Source: Aureimonas populi (lineage in GTDB: Bacteria > Pseudomonadota > Alphaproteobacteria > Rhizobiales > Rhizobiaceae). From it: DNA of 64,000 nucleotides. Position 1 is the first letter of the stretch. The number at the start of each line of letters is the position of its first letter. Positions 17,314 through 27,354 of the stretch are shown one piece after another. The stretch lies in assembly GCF_017815515.1 (NCBI RefSeq), contig NZ_CP072611.1, forward strand, positions 496,001 to 560,000. The letters run 5' to 3'. Below the pieces are notes generated by a model that saw nothing but the letters and a program-made list of their open reading frames with translations, made no database searches and had not been told where the DNA came from. A program made the translations under genes and the position numbers.

Positions 17314-18072
17314 ATGTCAGTGCTCATCAATGCCGCCGCCGTGCTGCGTTGCTTCGATACACAGACGCCCAACCTCACCGTCACGGATGTCGTGCGGCGG
17401 CTCGACCTGCCCAAGGCCAACGTGTCCCGGCTGATGAAGGCCATGCGCGAGGCGGGCCTTCTGGAGACGGTGGGCCGCGGCCGGCAGCACCGGCCCGGCC
17501 GTTTCCTGCTCGACCTGGCGGCGGCCTTCCGCTCCTCCTCGCGCCTCATCAACCGGGCGGCGGATGTTGTCGCTGCGGTCAGCGGTCGCTTCGGCCACAC
17601 CGGCTACGTGTCGATCCGCGATGGGCGCGACGTGACGGCAGCGGTGGATTTCGAGGGCACCAACTCGCTGCGGGTCGTGAGCAGCCTCGGCCGCCGCCTC
17701 CACGCCCATTGCAGCGCGACCGGGCGCACCATGCTGGCCCGGCTGAGCGACCGGGAGGTCCGCTCGCTCTATCCGGACGATCCGGCAGTCGAGGCGCTGT
17801 TGCAGCGCCTGCGGCGCATCCGGGCCGAGGGTTTCGACATCTCCAGCCAGGAATCGACCCGCGGCGTGGATGCGGTGGCCGTGGCCGTGGGTGATCCCTC
17901 GACCGAGGAAGTGGTCAGCCTGTGCATCGTCTATCCGCACATGCTGGTCGATGCGGCGGGGCGCGATGCCATCGTGGCGGCGCTCGCCGAAGGGGCGGCG
18001 GCCATTGCGCGGGAGGTCGGCGACACCGGCTTCATTCCCCCCGTCATCGCGCAGGAAGGACTTTTGGCATGA
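17314..18072 (+). CDS. IclR-family transcriptional regulator
   Basis: A 252-residue regulator with an N-terminal winged helix (LTVTDVVRRLDLPKANVSRLM, about 26-46) and a C-terminal IclR effector domain (HCSATGRTMLARLSDREV region). ATG at 17314 is preferred over the TTG five codons earlier, which lies in the operator. The stop overlaps the HyuAB start (ATGA), so regulator and enzyme share one transcript. It likely senses the substrate or product of the HyuAB reaction. Confidence 0.9.
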   Translation: MSVLINAAAVLRCFDTQTPNLTVTDVVRRLDLPKANVSRLMKAMREAGLLETVGRGRQHRPGRFLLDLAAAFRSSSRLINRAADVVAAVSGRFGHTGYVSIRDGRDVTAAVDFEGTNSLRVVSSLGRRLHAHCSATGRTMLARLSDREVRSLYPDDPAVEALLQRLRRIRAEGFDISSQESTRGVDAVAVAVGDPSTEEVVSLCIVYPHMLVDAAGRDAIVAALAEGAAAIAREVGDTGFIPPVIAQEGLLA

Positions 18073-21000
18073 GCGTTCCCTCTCACCGCTGGCGCGTCGG
18101 CTTCGACATCGGCGGGACCTTCACGGATTTCGTGCTCTATGACGGCAAGACCTCGTCCGTCACGCTGCACAAGCGCCTGACGACGCCGCACGACCCTTCC
18201 GAAGCCGCCCTGCTCGGACTGCGGGAAATCCTCGCGGCCAAGGGTCTTTCCCACGGCGATGTCGGCGAGATCGTCCACGGCACCACGCTCGTCACCAACG
18301 CCGTGATCGAGCGCAAGGGCGCGCCCCTCGGGCTGATCACGACGCGCGGTTTCCGCGACATCCTGGAGATGGGAACCGAGCAGCGCTACGACATCTACGA
18401 CCTCTTCGTCGCCTTTCCCGAGCCTCTGGTCGGCCGCGACCTGCGCCTCGAAGTGGAGGAGCGGCTGGATTCGCGCGGCGCGGTGGTGACGCCGCTCGAC
18501 GAGGCCGGCGTCCGTCGCGCCGCCGAGGCGCTGGTGGCGCAAGGCTGCGAGGCCATCGCCGTCGCCTTCCTTCACGCCTACGCCAACCCGGCGCACGAAC
18601 GGCGCGCGGCGCAGATCGTGCGTGGGCGTTTCCCCGATCTGGCGGTGTCCATCTCCTCGGAAGTCGTGGCCGAGATGGGCGAGTATCAGCGCTGCGTGAC
18701 GACCTGCGCCAATGCCTATGTGCAGCCCCTGATGCACCGCTACCTCACCCGGCTGGAGAGCGCGCTGCGCTCGCAGGGCTTTTCGGGCCCGCTGCGGCTC
18801 ATGCACTCCGCCGGCGGCCTCGTCTCGGTGGAAACCGCGCGCGACTTTCCCATCCGGCTTCTGGAAAGCGGGCCGGCGGGCGGCGGGCTCGCCACGGCGC
18901 TCTTCGGCAAGGCCGCCGGCCTCTCGGACGTGATCTCCTTCGACATGGGCGGCACCACCGCCAAGGCCTGCATGATCGAGAACGGCCGCGCCGAGATCGC
19001 GCCGCTTCTGGAGGCGGCGCGCGTCCATCGTTTCACCAAGGGCTCGGGCCTGCCGATCAAGGCGCCGGTGATCGAGATGATCGAGATCGGTGCGGGCGGC
19101 GGCTCCATCGCGGCCATCGACGAGGTGGGGCTCCTGAAGGTCGGCCCCCGCTCGGCGGGCTCCGATCCCGGTCCGGCCTGCTACGGCCTGGGCGGTGCGG
19201 AGCCCACCGTGACCGACGCCAATCTCGTGCTCGGCTATTACGACCCGGGCTTCTTCCTGGGCGGCGCGATGACGCTCGACCTTGCGGCGGCGCGCGAGGC
19301 CGTCGCGCGCGTCGCGGGGCCTCTCGGGCTCGGCATCGAGGAAGCCGCGCTCGGAATCCACAAGGTGGTGGTGGAGAGCATGGCCGCCGCCGCGCGCGTC
19401 CATCTGGTGGAGCGGGGCAAGGACCCGCGCGCCTATTCCATGATCGGCTTCGGCGGCGCCGGCCCCGCCCATGCGGTGGACGTCGCCCGGGCGATGGGCA
19501 TCGCCTCCGTGCTGGTCCCGCCGGCATCCGGCGCGGCCTCCGCGCTCGGCTTCCTCGCCGCCCCCCTCTCCTTCGAGGGCGTGCGCTCGCGGCGCGTGGA
19601 ACTGGCCCCGGGCTTTGCGGGGGAAGGCGTCAACGCCCTTCTCGCAGAGCTGGAAGAGGAGGGACTGCGCCGGCTCTCCGCCGCCGGCGTCGCGCGGGAG
19701 GACGCGGTGGTGGAGCGCACGGCCGACATGCGCCTCGTCGGGCAGATGCAGGACATCTCGGTGCCGCTCCCCTCCGGAACGCTCGGCGAGGACGACCTGC
19801 CGGCGATCCGCGAGGCTTTCATACGGGCCTATTCGGCCCGCTATGCCGCGCCGTTCGAAGGGTCGCGCTTCGAGGCGGTCAATTTCCGCGTCCGCGTCGC
19901 GGGGCCGACGCCCGAGCCCGCCCTCACCGGGGCGACGGGCGGCGGCGAGCCGGCGGCCAGGATCAAGGGCCGGCGCCTGTGCTGGTTCGACGAAGGGCGT
20001 TTCGAGACCGCGGTCTACGACCGCTACGCGCTCGTCGCGGGCGACGAGATCGAGGGCCCGGCGATCATCGAGGAGCGCGAGGCGACGACCGTGATCGGCC
20101 CCTCGGACCGCGTGACGATCGACGCGGGCCTGAACATCTGCGTCAGCGTCGGCGCCCTGAAGACGGATGCCGCCCGCCTCGGCGCGGGGCTGAGCCGGGC
20201 CGAGGCCGTGGCGCGCATCGAGGCCGACCCCATCGGCCTCGAGATCATGTGGTCGCGCCTCGTCAATGTCGTGGAGGAGATGTGGCTCACCGTGTGCCGC
20301 ACCGCCTTCTCCCTGGTGATCGCCGAGGCGCAGGACTTCGCCTGCGAGTTGCTGGACAAGGACGGCGAGACGCTTGCCCACTCCCCGCGCGCCATGCCCG
20401 TCTTCAACCTGACGCTGCCGCGCGCGGTGAAGGCCCTTCTGGAGCACTACCCCGCCGAGACGCTGAAACCCGGCGACGTGCTCATCACCAACGATCCATG
20501 GCTGTGCGCGGGCCATCTCTTCGACATCGCCATCGTCACTCCCGCCTTCCGCGACGGGCGGCTCGTCGGGCTGATGGGCACTGTGGGCCATGTCTCCGAC
20601 ATCGGCGGCACCAAGGATTCGCTTCACGCCCGCGAGATCTACGAGGAGGGCCTCCAGATTCCGCCGATGAAGCTGTTCGACGCCGGAACGGCGAACGAAA
20701 CGCTTCTGGCGCTCATTCGCCGAAACGTGCGCAACGGCGAGCAGGTGCTCGGCGACATCTTCTCCTTCGTGGCCGCCAACCGGCTGGGAGCGGAGCGGCT
20801 CGAGGCGTTCATGGCCGACTACGGCATGGACGATCTGGGGGCGCTCGCCGAAGTGGTGCAGGGCCTGTCGGAAAAGGCCATGCGCGAGGCGATCGCCGCG
20901 ATCCCCGACGGAGACTACCGCTCCACCATCGCCAACAACCCGCTCGGCGAGCGGATCGAGTACCCGGTGCTGGTCAAGGTGCGTGGCCAGACCATCTCGG

Positions 21001-21917
21001 TGGATTTCGAGGGCGTGCCGCCGCAGCTTCCGCAGGGGGGCCTGAACTCCACGCTGAACTACACGGCCGCCCACACCACCTACCCGCTCAAATGCATGCT
21101 CACCCCCTCGGTGCGCGGCAATGCCGGCTGCTACCGCCCCTTCGCGGTGGAAGCGCCGGAGGGCTCCATCCTCAACCCGGCCTATCCGGCGGCGGTGAAC
21201 CTTCGCACGCGCACCGGCTGGTACATCGCGCCCAACATCTTCATGGCGCTCGCCAGGGCGGCGCCCGCAGGCGTCCAGTCCTTCTCGGGCCTCGCCGTGG
21301 CGGCCAATGTCTATGGCCGGGACGAGAACGGGAATTTCTACTCCGACATGCTGTTCTGCGGCGGCGGGCAGGGCGGATCGGCGCGTGGCGACGGGCATTC
21401 GGCGCTCCTCTGGCCGACATCAGCGGCCAACACCTCGATCGAGCTGATGGAAAGCCGCGTGCCGATCCTCGTGATCGAGAAAGCCTTCCTCCCGGACAGC
21501 GGCGGGCCGGGCAAGGCGCGCGGGGGGCTCGGCCAGATCGTGCGCTTCCGCAAACGCGACGACGACGGCCACGTCACGCTCGTCTCCATCTACCCGGAGG
21601 GCGTCGACAACCCCATTCCCGGCCTTTTCGGCGGTGGATCGGGAGGCGGCGCGCTCGGCCGCATCGTCGATGGGCAGGGCAAGGTGCTGCGCGACTGCGG
21701 GACGGGCGCCCTCGTCGAGATCCGCGAGCCCGGAGAGATCGTGGAGTTCGTGCTCGCCGGCGGCTCGGGCTACGGCAATCCCGCCGAGCGCGACCCGGCC
21801 GCCGTCGCGCGTGACCTCGCGCTCGGCTTCGTCACGCCCGAACATGCCGCGCGCCATTACCGCGCCGACCCCGCAAGGGCCGGCGCGACGGGGAGGAGGA
21901 ACCCGGTCGACGCCTGA
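18069..21917 (+). CDS. Fused HyuA-HyuB hydantoinase/5-oxoprolinase-family enzyme
   Basis: A single 1282-residue chain. The HyuA half (about 1-690) begins with the ATPase-fold GFDIGGTFTDFVLYD and has FDMGGTTAKACMI. The HyuB half starts near residue 715 (DPIGLEIMWSRLVNVVEEMW) and ends with GGSGYGNP. In many bacteria the halves are separate subunits; the fused form resembles eukaryotic-type 5-oxoprolinase (OPLAH), which opens 5-oxoproline with ATP. N-methylhydantoinase is an alternative. It is followed by a complete peptide-type importer and regulated by the coupled IclR gene. Confidence 0.9.
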   Translation: MSVPSHRWRVGFDIGGTFTDFVLYDGKTSSVTLHKRLTTPHDPSEAALLGLREILAAKGLSHGDVGEIVHGTTLVTNAVIERKGAPLGLITTRGFRDILEMGTEQRYDIYDLFVAFPEPLVGRDLRLEVEERLDSRGAVVTPLDEAGVRRAAEALVAQGCEAIAVAFLHAYANPAHERRAAQIVRGRFPDLAVSISSEVVAEMGEYQRCVTTCANAYVQPLMHRYLTRLESALRSQGFSGPLRLMHSAGGLVSVETARDFPIRLLESGPAGGGLATALFGKAAGLSDVISFDMGGTTAKACMIENGRAEIAPLLEAARVHRFTKGSGLPIKAPVIEMIEIGAGGGSIAAIDEVGLLKVGPRSAGSDPGPACYGLGGAEPTVTDANLVLGYYDPGFFLGGAMTLDLAAAREAVARVAGPLGLGIEEAALGIHKVVVESMAAAARVHLVERGKDPRAYSMIGFGGAGPAHAVDVARAMGIASVLVPPASGAASALGFLAAPLSFEGVRSRRVELAPGFAGEGVNALLAELEEEGLRRLSAAGVAREDAVVERTADMRLVGQMQDISVPLPSGTLGEDDLPAIREAFIRAYSARYAAPFEGSRFEAVNFRVRVAGPTPEPALTGATGGGEPAARIKGRRLCWFDEGRFETAVYDRYALVAGDEIEGPAIIEEREATTVIGPSDRVTIDAGLNICVSVGALKTDAARLGAGLSRAEAVARIEADPIGLEIMWSRLVNVVEEMWLTVCRTAFSLVIAEAQDFACELLDKDGETLAHSPRAMPVFNLTLPRAVKALLEHYPAETLKPGDVLITNDPWLCAGHLFDIAIVTPAFRDGRLVGLMGTVGHVSDIGGTKDSLHAREIYEEGLQIPPMKLFDAGTANETLLALIRRNVRNGEQVLGDIFSFVAANRLGAERLEAFMADYGMDDLGALAEVVQGLSEKAMREAIAAIPDGDYRSTIANNPLGERIEYPVLVKVRGQTISVDFEGVPPQLPQGGLNSTLNYTAAHTTYPLKCMLTPSVRGNAGCYRPFAVEAPEGSILNPAYPAAVNLRTRTGWYIAPNIFMALARAAPAGVQSFSGLAVAANVYGRDENGNFYSDMLFCGGGQGGSARGDGHSALLWPTSAANTSIELMESRVPILVIEKAFLPDSGGPGKARGGLGQIVRFRKRDDDGHVTLVSIYPEGVDNPIPGLFGGGSGGGALGRIVDGQGKVLRDCGTGALVEIREPGEIVEFVLAGGSGYGNPAERDPAAVARDLALGFVTPEHAARHYRADPARAGATGRRNPVDA

Positions 21918-21974
21918 GAAGCGCCGCCCGGGCCGCATCGAAAGCCTCACAGCCACTCATACGGAGCCACGACG

Positions 21975-23549
21975 ATGACCTCCCCTGCCCTCCTTCCGCT
22001 CACGCGGCGCAGCCTTCTGGCGGCCGCCGGCGCCGGTCTTGCCGCCGCCGTCTTTCCCGCCCCCCTTTTCGCCCAGTCGGGGAGCGCGATCCTCGTGATC
22101 GCGGCCGGGCAGGACATCCCGAATTTCGACCCCCACACCGCCACCGGCTATTCGGCCTCCTTCTTCCTGCGCAACGTCTACGATCCGCTGGTGCGCGTGG
22201 AGGGCAATCCGCCCGAGCCGACCCCTGCCCTCGCCCAAAGCTGGGAGGTGAGCGAGGACGGGCGCGAATACGTCTTCTCGCTGAACCCAGAGGCGCGCTT
22301 CCACGGCGGCAGCCCGGTGACGGCAGAGGACGTCGTCTACTCTTTCCAGCGCGCCCTGCGCCTGGCGCAGGGCAACGCATGGATGATCCGGGGCATCGTG
22401 GAGGAGGACGGGATCGTCGCACAGGACGAATCCACCGTCCGCTTCACGCTCGCCGCCCCCTTCGCCGCCTTCCTCCAGGTGCTGCCGTGGATCTTCGTCG
22501 CCGAGAAGGCGGCGATCGAGGCCAATCTCGGCGAGGACGACGGCCAGGCCTGGCTCATGGCGAACATCGCCGGGTCCGGCCCCTTCTCGCTCGCCCGCTC
22601 GCAGGCCGGCACGCTCTATCATCTGGAACGCGTCTCCGATGCCTGGCAGCAGGGCGGCGGCAACCTTCAGGGCGTCGTCTGGCAGATCGTGCGCGAAACG
22701 GCGACGCAGCGCCTGATGCTCCAGCGCGGCGAAGTCCATATCGCCATCGACCTCACCAGCGAGGACATGGACGCTCTGGAGGGCGCGGCCGGCGTGGTCC
22801 GGGTGATCGAGCCCGAGTACCGGACCTTCTCGATCAAGTTCAACACGCAGCACGGGCCGCTTGCCGACATCCATCTGCGCAAGGCGGTCTCCTACGCCAC
22901 CAACTACGATGCGATCCTCGACGCGGCGGGCTATGCCGACCTCATGGTCGGCCCGCTGCCGAGCACGATCTTCGGCCACGACCCCGGTCTGGAGGTCTAC
23001 CGGACCGATCTTGAGAAGGCGCGCGAACACCTGGCGCAATCGGCCTATCCGCAAGGCGGCATCACGCTGCGCATGGTGCATGTCTCCGGGCTCGAGCAAC
23101 AGCGCCGCTGGGCGCTGATCATGCTCGACAGCCTGCGCCAGCTCGATATCGACCTGGAGATCGTGCCGATGAACTGGCCCGACATGGTCGCGGCCTGCCA
23201 GTCGCCGGAGACGTTCCCGGACCTCTTCCCCGTCTACCAGACGGCCAATTACGGCGACCCGGACAACATCGCCTTTGCCGCCTACCACTCCTCGCGCAAC
23301 GGCGGGTGGCAAAACGCGGTCTACGCCAACCCGGAGGTGGATGCGTTGATCGAGGAAGGACGCACGCAGATCGACCCGGCCCGCCGCGAGGAGATCTACG
23401 CCGAGTTCCAGCGCAAGGTGGTGGAGGACGCGCCGGACATTTTCGGCGTCCTCGAGCGGCGCAAGCTGGGCATGCGCGACACCGTCCAGAACTACCGCTT
23501 CACCCCGGTCGCCTCCAACGCGATCGAGGCATTCGGCCTTTCGCTCTAA
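21975..23549 (+). CDS. Periplasmic peptide-type binding protein (family 5), Tat signal
   Basis: A 524-residue solute-binding protein of the DppA/OppA family. The N-terminus has a twin-arginine motif TRRSLLAAAGAG and a hydrophobic stretch ending near LFAQ, suggesting Tat export. The family opening FDPHTATGYSASFFLRNVYD is clear. It heads the transporter part of the operon, 57 bases after HyuAB, and is followed by a strong hairpin. The ligand is probably the HyuAB substrate or a precursor such as a pyroglutamyl or hydantoin compound. Confidence 0.93.
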   Translation: MTSPALLPLTRRSLLAAAGAGLAAAVFPAPLFAQSGSAILVIAAGQDIPNFDPHTATGYSASFFLRNVYDPLVRVEGNPPEPTPALAQSWEVSEDGREYVFSLNPEARFHGGSPVTAEDVVYSFQRALRLAQGNAWMIRGIVEEDGIVAQDESTVRFTLAAPFAAFLQVLPWIFVAEKAAIEANLGEDDGQAWLMANIAGSGPFSLARSQAGTLYHLERVSDAWQQGGGNLQGVVWQIVRETATQRLMLQRGEVHIAIDLTSEDMDALEGAAGVVRVIEPEYRTFSIKFNTQHGPLADIHLRKAVSYATNYDAILDAAGYADLMVGPLPSTIFGHDPGLEVYRTDLEKAREHLAQSAYPQGGITLRMVHVSGLEQQRRWALIMLDSLRQLDIDLEIVPMNWPDMVAACQSPETFPDLFPVYQTANYGDPDNIAFAAYHSSRNGGWQNAVYANPEVDALIEEGRTQIDPARREEIYAEFQRKVVEDAPDIFGVLERRKLGMRDTVQNYRFTPVASNAIEAFGLSL

Positions 23550-23558
23550 GGCCCGGCA

Positions 23559-23581
23559 GGGGAGCGGCACACCCGCTCCCC
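23559..23581 (+). terminator. GC hairpin after the binding-protein gene
   Basis: A perfect 9-bp stem GGGGAGCGG/CCGCTCCCC with a CACAC loop, nine bases after the stop and before the first permease gene. No T-tract. Likely stabilises the upstream message or partly terminates. Confidence 0.6.
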
Positions 23582-23603
23582 GTCCCGGCAAAAGGACCGG
23601 CCG

Positions 23604-24611
23604 ATGCTGTTGTTCGTCCTCAAACGGCTCATCCTGATCGTCCCGGTGCTGATCGGGCTGACGGTCGTCATGTTCGTGATCGCGCGCGTCCTGCCGGGCG
23701 ACCCCGTGGCGCTCGCCGCCGGGCCCAACGCCACGCGCGGCGAGATCGAGGCGCTGGCGCGCCAGTTCGGCCTCGACCAGCCGCTCTGGACGCAATATTT
23801 CACCTATCTCTCCGGCTTGCTTCACGGCGATCTGGGCACCTCGCTCTCCACGCGCCGCCCCGTCGCCGCCGATATCGCGGCCTATCTTCCCGCGACCCTC
23901 GAACTCGTCTTCGCCGCCATGCTTCTGGCCATCCTCGTCGGCGTGCCCCTCGGCCTCCTGACGGCCGTGTGGCGCAATCGCTGGCCGGACTACCTGGCGC
24001 AGGTCGCGGCCATCGGCGCCATCTCCATGCCGCGCTTCTTCCTCGGCCTCCTGCTCCAGCTCTTCTTCGCCATGTGGCTGATGTGGCTGCCGCTCGGCGC
24101 GCGCCTGCCCATCATCACCATTCCGCCGCCCACCGTCACCGGCTTCTTCACGCTCGACGCGCTGATGGCCGGCGATTTCGACACCTTCCGCACGGCGCTG
24201 CGGCATCTGGCCATGCCGGCCATCGCCATGTCGCTTTCGCCGCTGGCCACCATCATGCGCATGATGCGCGCCTCCACCATCGAGGTGATGCAGCAGGACT
24301 ATGTCACCACCGCGCGCGCGCTCGGCCTGCCGCGCGCCAAGATCATCGGCAAATACGTCGCCCGCAACGCGGTCTCCGCCACGCTGACGGTGATCGGCCT
24401 CTATTTCGGCTGGCTCCTGGGAGGCACCGTGCTGGTGGAGACGGTCTTCGACTGGCCGGGCCTCGGCCTCTATGCGACGCGCGCGATCCTCGCCCAGGAC
24501 ATGATGCCGGTGATCGCGGTGGCGCTGGTGATCGGCGTTCTCTTCGTGACGGCCAATCTTCTCATCGACCTCCTCTACGGCGTCGTGAACCCGAAGGTGC
24601 GATACTCATGA
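23604..24611 (+). CDS. Peptide-type ABC permease, DppB-like
   Basis: A 335-residue inner-membrane permease with about six hydrophobic segments and the DppB N-terminal pattern (FVLKRLILIVPVLIGLTVV). The EAA-like loop YVTTARALGLPRAKIIGKYV contacts the ATPases. Its stop overlaps the next start (ATGA). It forms the channel with the DppC-like protein. Confidence 0.95.
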   Translation: MLLFVLKRLILIVPVLIGLTVVMFVIARVLPGDPVALAAGPNATRGEIEALARQFGLDQPLWTQYFTYLSGLLHGDLGTSLSTRRPVAADIAAYLPATLELVFAAMLLAILVGVPLGLLTAVWRNRWPDYLAQVAAIGAISMPRFFLGLLLQLFFAMWLMWLPLGARLPIITIPPPTVTGFFTLDALMAGDFDTFRTALRHLAMPAIAMSLSPLATIMRMMRASTIEVMQQDYVTTARALGLPRAKIIGKYVARNAVSATLTVIGLYFGWLLGGTVLVETVFDWPGLGLYATRAILAQDMMPVIAVALVIGVLFVTANLLIDLLYGVVNPKVRYS

Positions 24612-25504
24612 CGGACGCGGCCGCGCCCCTTGCCCCGCCCGCCGCGATGCCGAGGCGCGACCGGCTGCGGCGGGCCTTCTTCCGCTTCCGGCAGAGCCGG
24701 CTCTCGCTCGTCGGCGCGGCGATTTCCGCGCTCGTTCTCTTCCTCGCCCTCTTCGGCGCCGCGCTCGCTCCCTATCCCGCCCATGTGGCGGGCGGCGTCG
24801 ATACCGCCTCGCGCTTTCTGGCGCCCTCGCCCGCCCACCCCTTCGGCACCAACGAGCTGGGGCAGGACGTGCTCTCGCTGGTGATGGCCGGCACCCGGGC
24901 CTCGGTTCTGGCGGGCTTTGCCGTGGTGGTGATCGGAACGATCATCGGAACGCTGGTGGGCGCCGTCGCGGGATTTGCCGGGCGGTGGATCGACGAGGCG
25001 CTGATGCGCCTGACCGATCTCACCCTCACCATCCCCTCGCTGATCCTCGCCATGGCGATCGCGGCCGCGCTCGGCCCGGGCTTTGCCAACATGGTGATCG
25101 CGATATCGCTGTCCTGGTGGCCGGGCTATGCGCGCCTCGTTCGCGGCGAGGTTCTGGCCGTGCGCGAGGAAACCTACGTGACCGCCGCCCGCGCACTGGG
25201 CGCCGGCCCCTCGCGCATCCTCTTTCGCCACGTCCTGCCGAACGTCGCCTCGCCGGTGATCGTCAAGATGTCGCTGGACATGGGCTTTGCCATCCTCACG
25301 GTCGCCGGGCTCGGCTTCATCGGCATCGGCGTGCGGCCGCCCACGCCCGAATGGGGCACGCTCCTTTCGCTCTCGCGCTCCTACATGCCGGATGTCTGGT
25401 GGACGGCGGTGGCGCCGGGCATGGCGATCTTCCTGGCCGTCTTCGGCTTCAACCTTCTGGGCGACGGGCTTCGCGACGCCTTCGACCCGAGGGGACGGCG
25501 CTGA
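24608..25504 (+). CDS. Peptide-type ABC permease, DppC-like
   Basis: A 298-residue second permease subunit. It has the N-terminal helix and periplasmic loop HPFGTNELGQDVLS typical of DppC, followed by a five-helix core and the loop YVTAARALGAGPSRILFRHV. It is translationally coupled to the DppB-like gene and separated by one base from the DppD-like gene. Confidence 0.95.
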   Translation: MTDAAAPLAPPAAMPRRDRLRRAFFRFRQSRLSLVGAAISALVLFLALFGAALAPYPAHVAGGVDTASRFLAPSPAHPFGTNELGQDVLSLVMAGTRASVLAGFAVVVIGTIIGTLVGAVAGFAGRWIDEALMRLTDLTLTIPSLILAMAIAAALGPGFANMVIAISLSWWPGYARLVRGEVLAVREETYVTAARALGAGPSRILFRHVLPNVASPVIVKMSLDMGFAILTVAGLGFIGIGVRPPTPEWGTLLSLSRSYMPDVWWTAVAPGMAIFLAVFGFNLLGDGLRDAFDPRGRR

Positions 25505-25505
25505 G

Positions 25506-26540
25506 ATGGCCGAGACGCTCCTGACCATCCGGGGCCTGCGCCTCTCGATGCAGAGCTTCGACGGGGAGGCCAAGGTCCTGAACGGAGTGGACCTGACGGT
25601 GCGACGGGGCGAAATCTGGGGCCTCGTCGGGGAATCGGGCTGCGGCAAGTCGCTGACCGGCCTTTCGGTCTCACAGCTCCTGCCCTCCCCGCCCGCGCTC
25701 TATCGCGGCGGCGAGATCCTCTTTGCGGGCCGCGATGTCCTGAAGGCAGGGCGCGCGGAGATGGAGGCCCTGCGCGGCAAGCGCATCGGCATGATCTTCC
25801 AGGACCCCACCACCAACCTCAACCCCGCCTTTCGCGTCGGCGAGCAACTGGCCGACGTGGCGCTCTCCGCCGCCCGGCACGACCCCGCGATCCTCGATCT
25901 GCCGGCTGGCGCCAACGCCCGCAGCCGCCGCAAGGCGGCGTGGCGCCTGGCGGAAAGGATGCTGGAAAGCGTCGGCATTCCCGATCCCGCCTCGCGCCTG
26001 ACCGCCTATCCCCATCAGTTCTCCGGCGGCATGCGCCAGCGCGTCCTCATCGCCATGGCGCTGATCGGCCGACCCGACCTCCTGATCGCCGACGAGCCCA
26101 CCACGGCGCTGGACGTCTCCGTGCAGGCGCAAATCCTCCAGCTCATCAAGCAGGCGGTCGCCGAACGCCACATGGGCGTGATCCTGACCACGCACAATCT
26201 GGGCGTCGTTGCCCAGACCTGCACGCATGTGGCGGTCATGTATGCCGGCAATATCGTGGAGAGCGGGCCCGTTCGCGCGGTGATCGGCTCGCCCGCCCAT
26301 CCCTACACACGCGCCCTGCTCGCCGCGATCCCGAGGCGCGACACGAGGCGGGGCGAACTCAAGGGGCTGGCCGGGCAGGTGCCGGACCTCGTGGACCCGC
26401 CGCCGGGCTGCCGCTTCGCGCCGCGCTGCACCCTCGCCCTGCCCGCCTGCCGCGCGGCGCTGCCGGCGGCGCTGGAGGTGGGGGCCCACCATCATGCGGC
26501 GTGCATCCGCGCGCACGAGCCGGAGCTTCTCCATGCCTGA
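25506..26540 (+). CDS. Peptide-type ABC ATPase, DppD-like
   Basis: A 344-residue ATPase with Walker A GESGCGKS, signature FSGGMRQRV, Walker B LLIADEP and an oligopeptide-type Cys-containing C-terminal tail (CRFAPRCTLALPAC). It overlaps the DppF-like gene by eight bases. The paired ATPases hydrolyse ATP for uptake. Confidence 0.95.
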   Translation: MAETLLTIRGLRLSMQSFDGEAKVLNGVDLTVRRGEIWGLVGESGCGKSLTGLSVSQLLPSPPALYRGGEILFAGRDVLKAGRAEMEALRGKRIGMIFQDPTTNLNPAFRVGEQLADVALSAARHDPAILDLPAGANARSRRKAAWRLAERMLESVGIPDPASRLTAYPHQFSGGMRQRVLIAMALIGRPDLLIADEPTTALDVSVQAQILQLIKQAVAERHMGVILTTHNLGVVAQTCTHVAVMYAGNIVESGPVRAVIGSPAHPYTRALLAAIPRRDTRRGELKGLAGQVPDLVDPPPGCRFAPRCTLALPACRAALPAALEVGAHHHAACIRAHEPELLHA

Positions 26541-27330
26541 CGCTCTCCTGGAGATCGACCGTGTTTCGAAGACCTATCGCGGACGCGGCGGGCTGTTCGG
26601 CCGCTCGCCGGATGTCGAGGCGCTGAAGGGCGTCAGCCTCTCCGTCCGCAGGGGCGAGAGCTTCGGGCTGGTGGGCGAGAGCGGCTCCGGCAAGACCACG
26701 CTGACCCGCGCCATCCTGCATCTGGAGACGCCGAGCTCGGGCGCGATCCGCTTCGAGGGGCGCGATCTGGCAAGGCTCCCGGCCAGCGAGATGCGCCGCC
26801 TGCGCGCCCGTATCCAGATCGTCTTCCAGGACCCCTACGCCTCGCTGAACCCGCGCCTGTCGGTCCACGACATCGTCACCGAGCCCATGGTGATCCACCG
26901 CGACACGCTCGGCCTCGATGCGCGCGCGCGCACCGACAGGGCCGCCGAGCTCCTGTCGCTGGTCGGCCTCGGTCCGCAGCACCTCTACCGCCACCCGCAC
27001 GAATTCTCCGGCGGGCAGCGCCAGCGCATCTGCATCGCGCGCGCGCTCGCCTCCGGCCCCCAGCTCCTGATCCTCGACGAGCCGACCTCGGCGCTCGACG
27101 TGTCGGTGCAGGCCCAGGTGCTGAACGTCCTGATCGATCTTCAGGAGCGACTGGGCCTGACCTACTTCTTCATCAGCCACGATCTGGCCGTGGTGCGCTA
27201 TCTGTGCGACCGGGTGGCGCTGATCTATCGTGGCGAGATCGTCGAGGAAGGCGAGAGCGCGCAGGTCTTCGAGGCGCCGCGCAGCGACTATGCGCGGATG
27301 CTGATCGGCGCGATGCCGGATATCGGTTGA
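26533..27330 (+). CDS. Peptide-type ABC ATPase, DppF-like
   Basis: A 265-residue ATPase with Walker A GESGSGKTT, signature FSGGQRQRI, Walker B LLILDEP and FFISHDLAV. I chose the ATG at 26533, where MPDALLEIDRVSKTYRG aligns with DppF starts; the upstream extension overlaps the DppD tail. It is shorter than many DppF proteins and lacks the Cys-rich C-terminal tail. Last gene of the operon, converging on eutC. Confidence 0.93.
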   Translation: MPDALLEIDRVSKTYRGRGGLFGRSPDVEALKGVSLSVRRGESFGLVGESGSGKTTLTRAILHLETPSSGAIRFEGRDLARLPASEMRRLRARIQIVFQDPYASLNPRLSVHDIVTEPMVIHRDTLGLDARARTDRAAELLSLVGLGPQHLYRHPHEFSGGQRQRICIARALASGPQLLILDEPTSALDVSVQAQVLNVLIDLQERLGLTYFFISHDLAVVRYLCDRVALIYRGEIVEEGESAQVFEAPRSDYARMLIGAMPDIG

Positions 27331-27354
27331 GGTCAGGGGCCGCTTGGGAACGGG

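Noticed and set aside
17931..21398. 1155-codon minus-strand frame
   Set aside because: Antisense shadow of the HyuAB gene, His/Arg/Gly-rich with no recognisable family.
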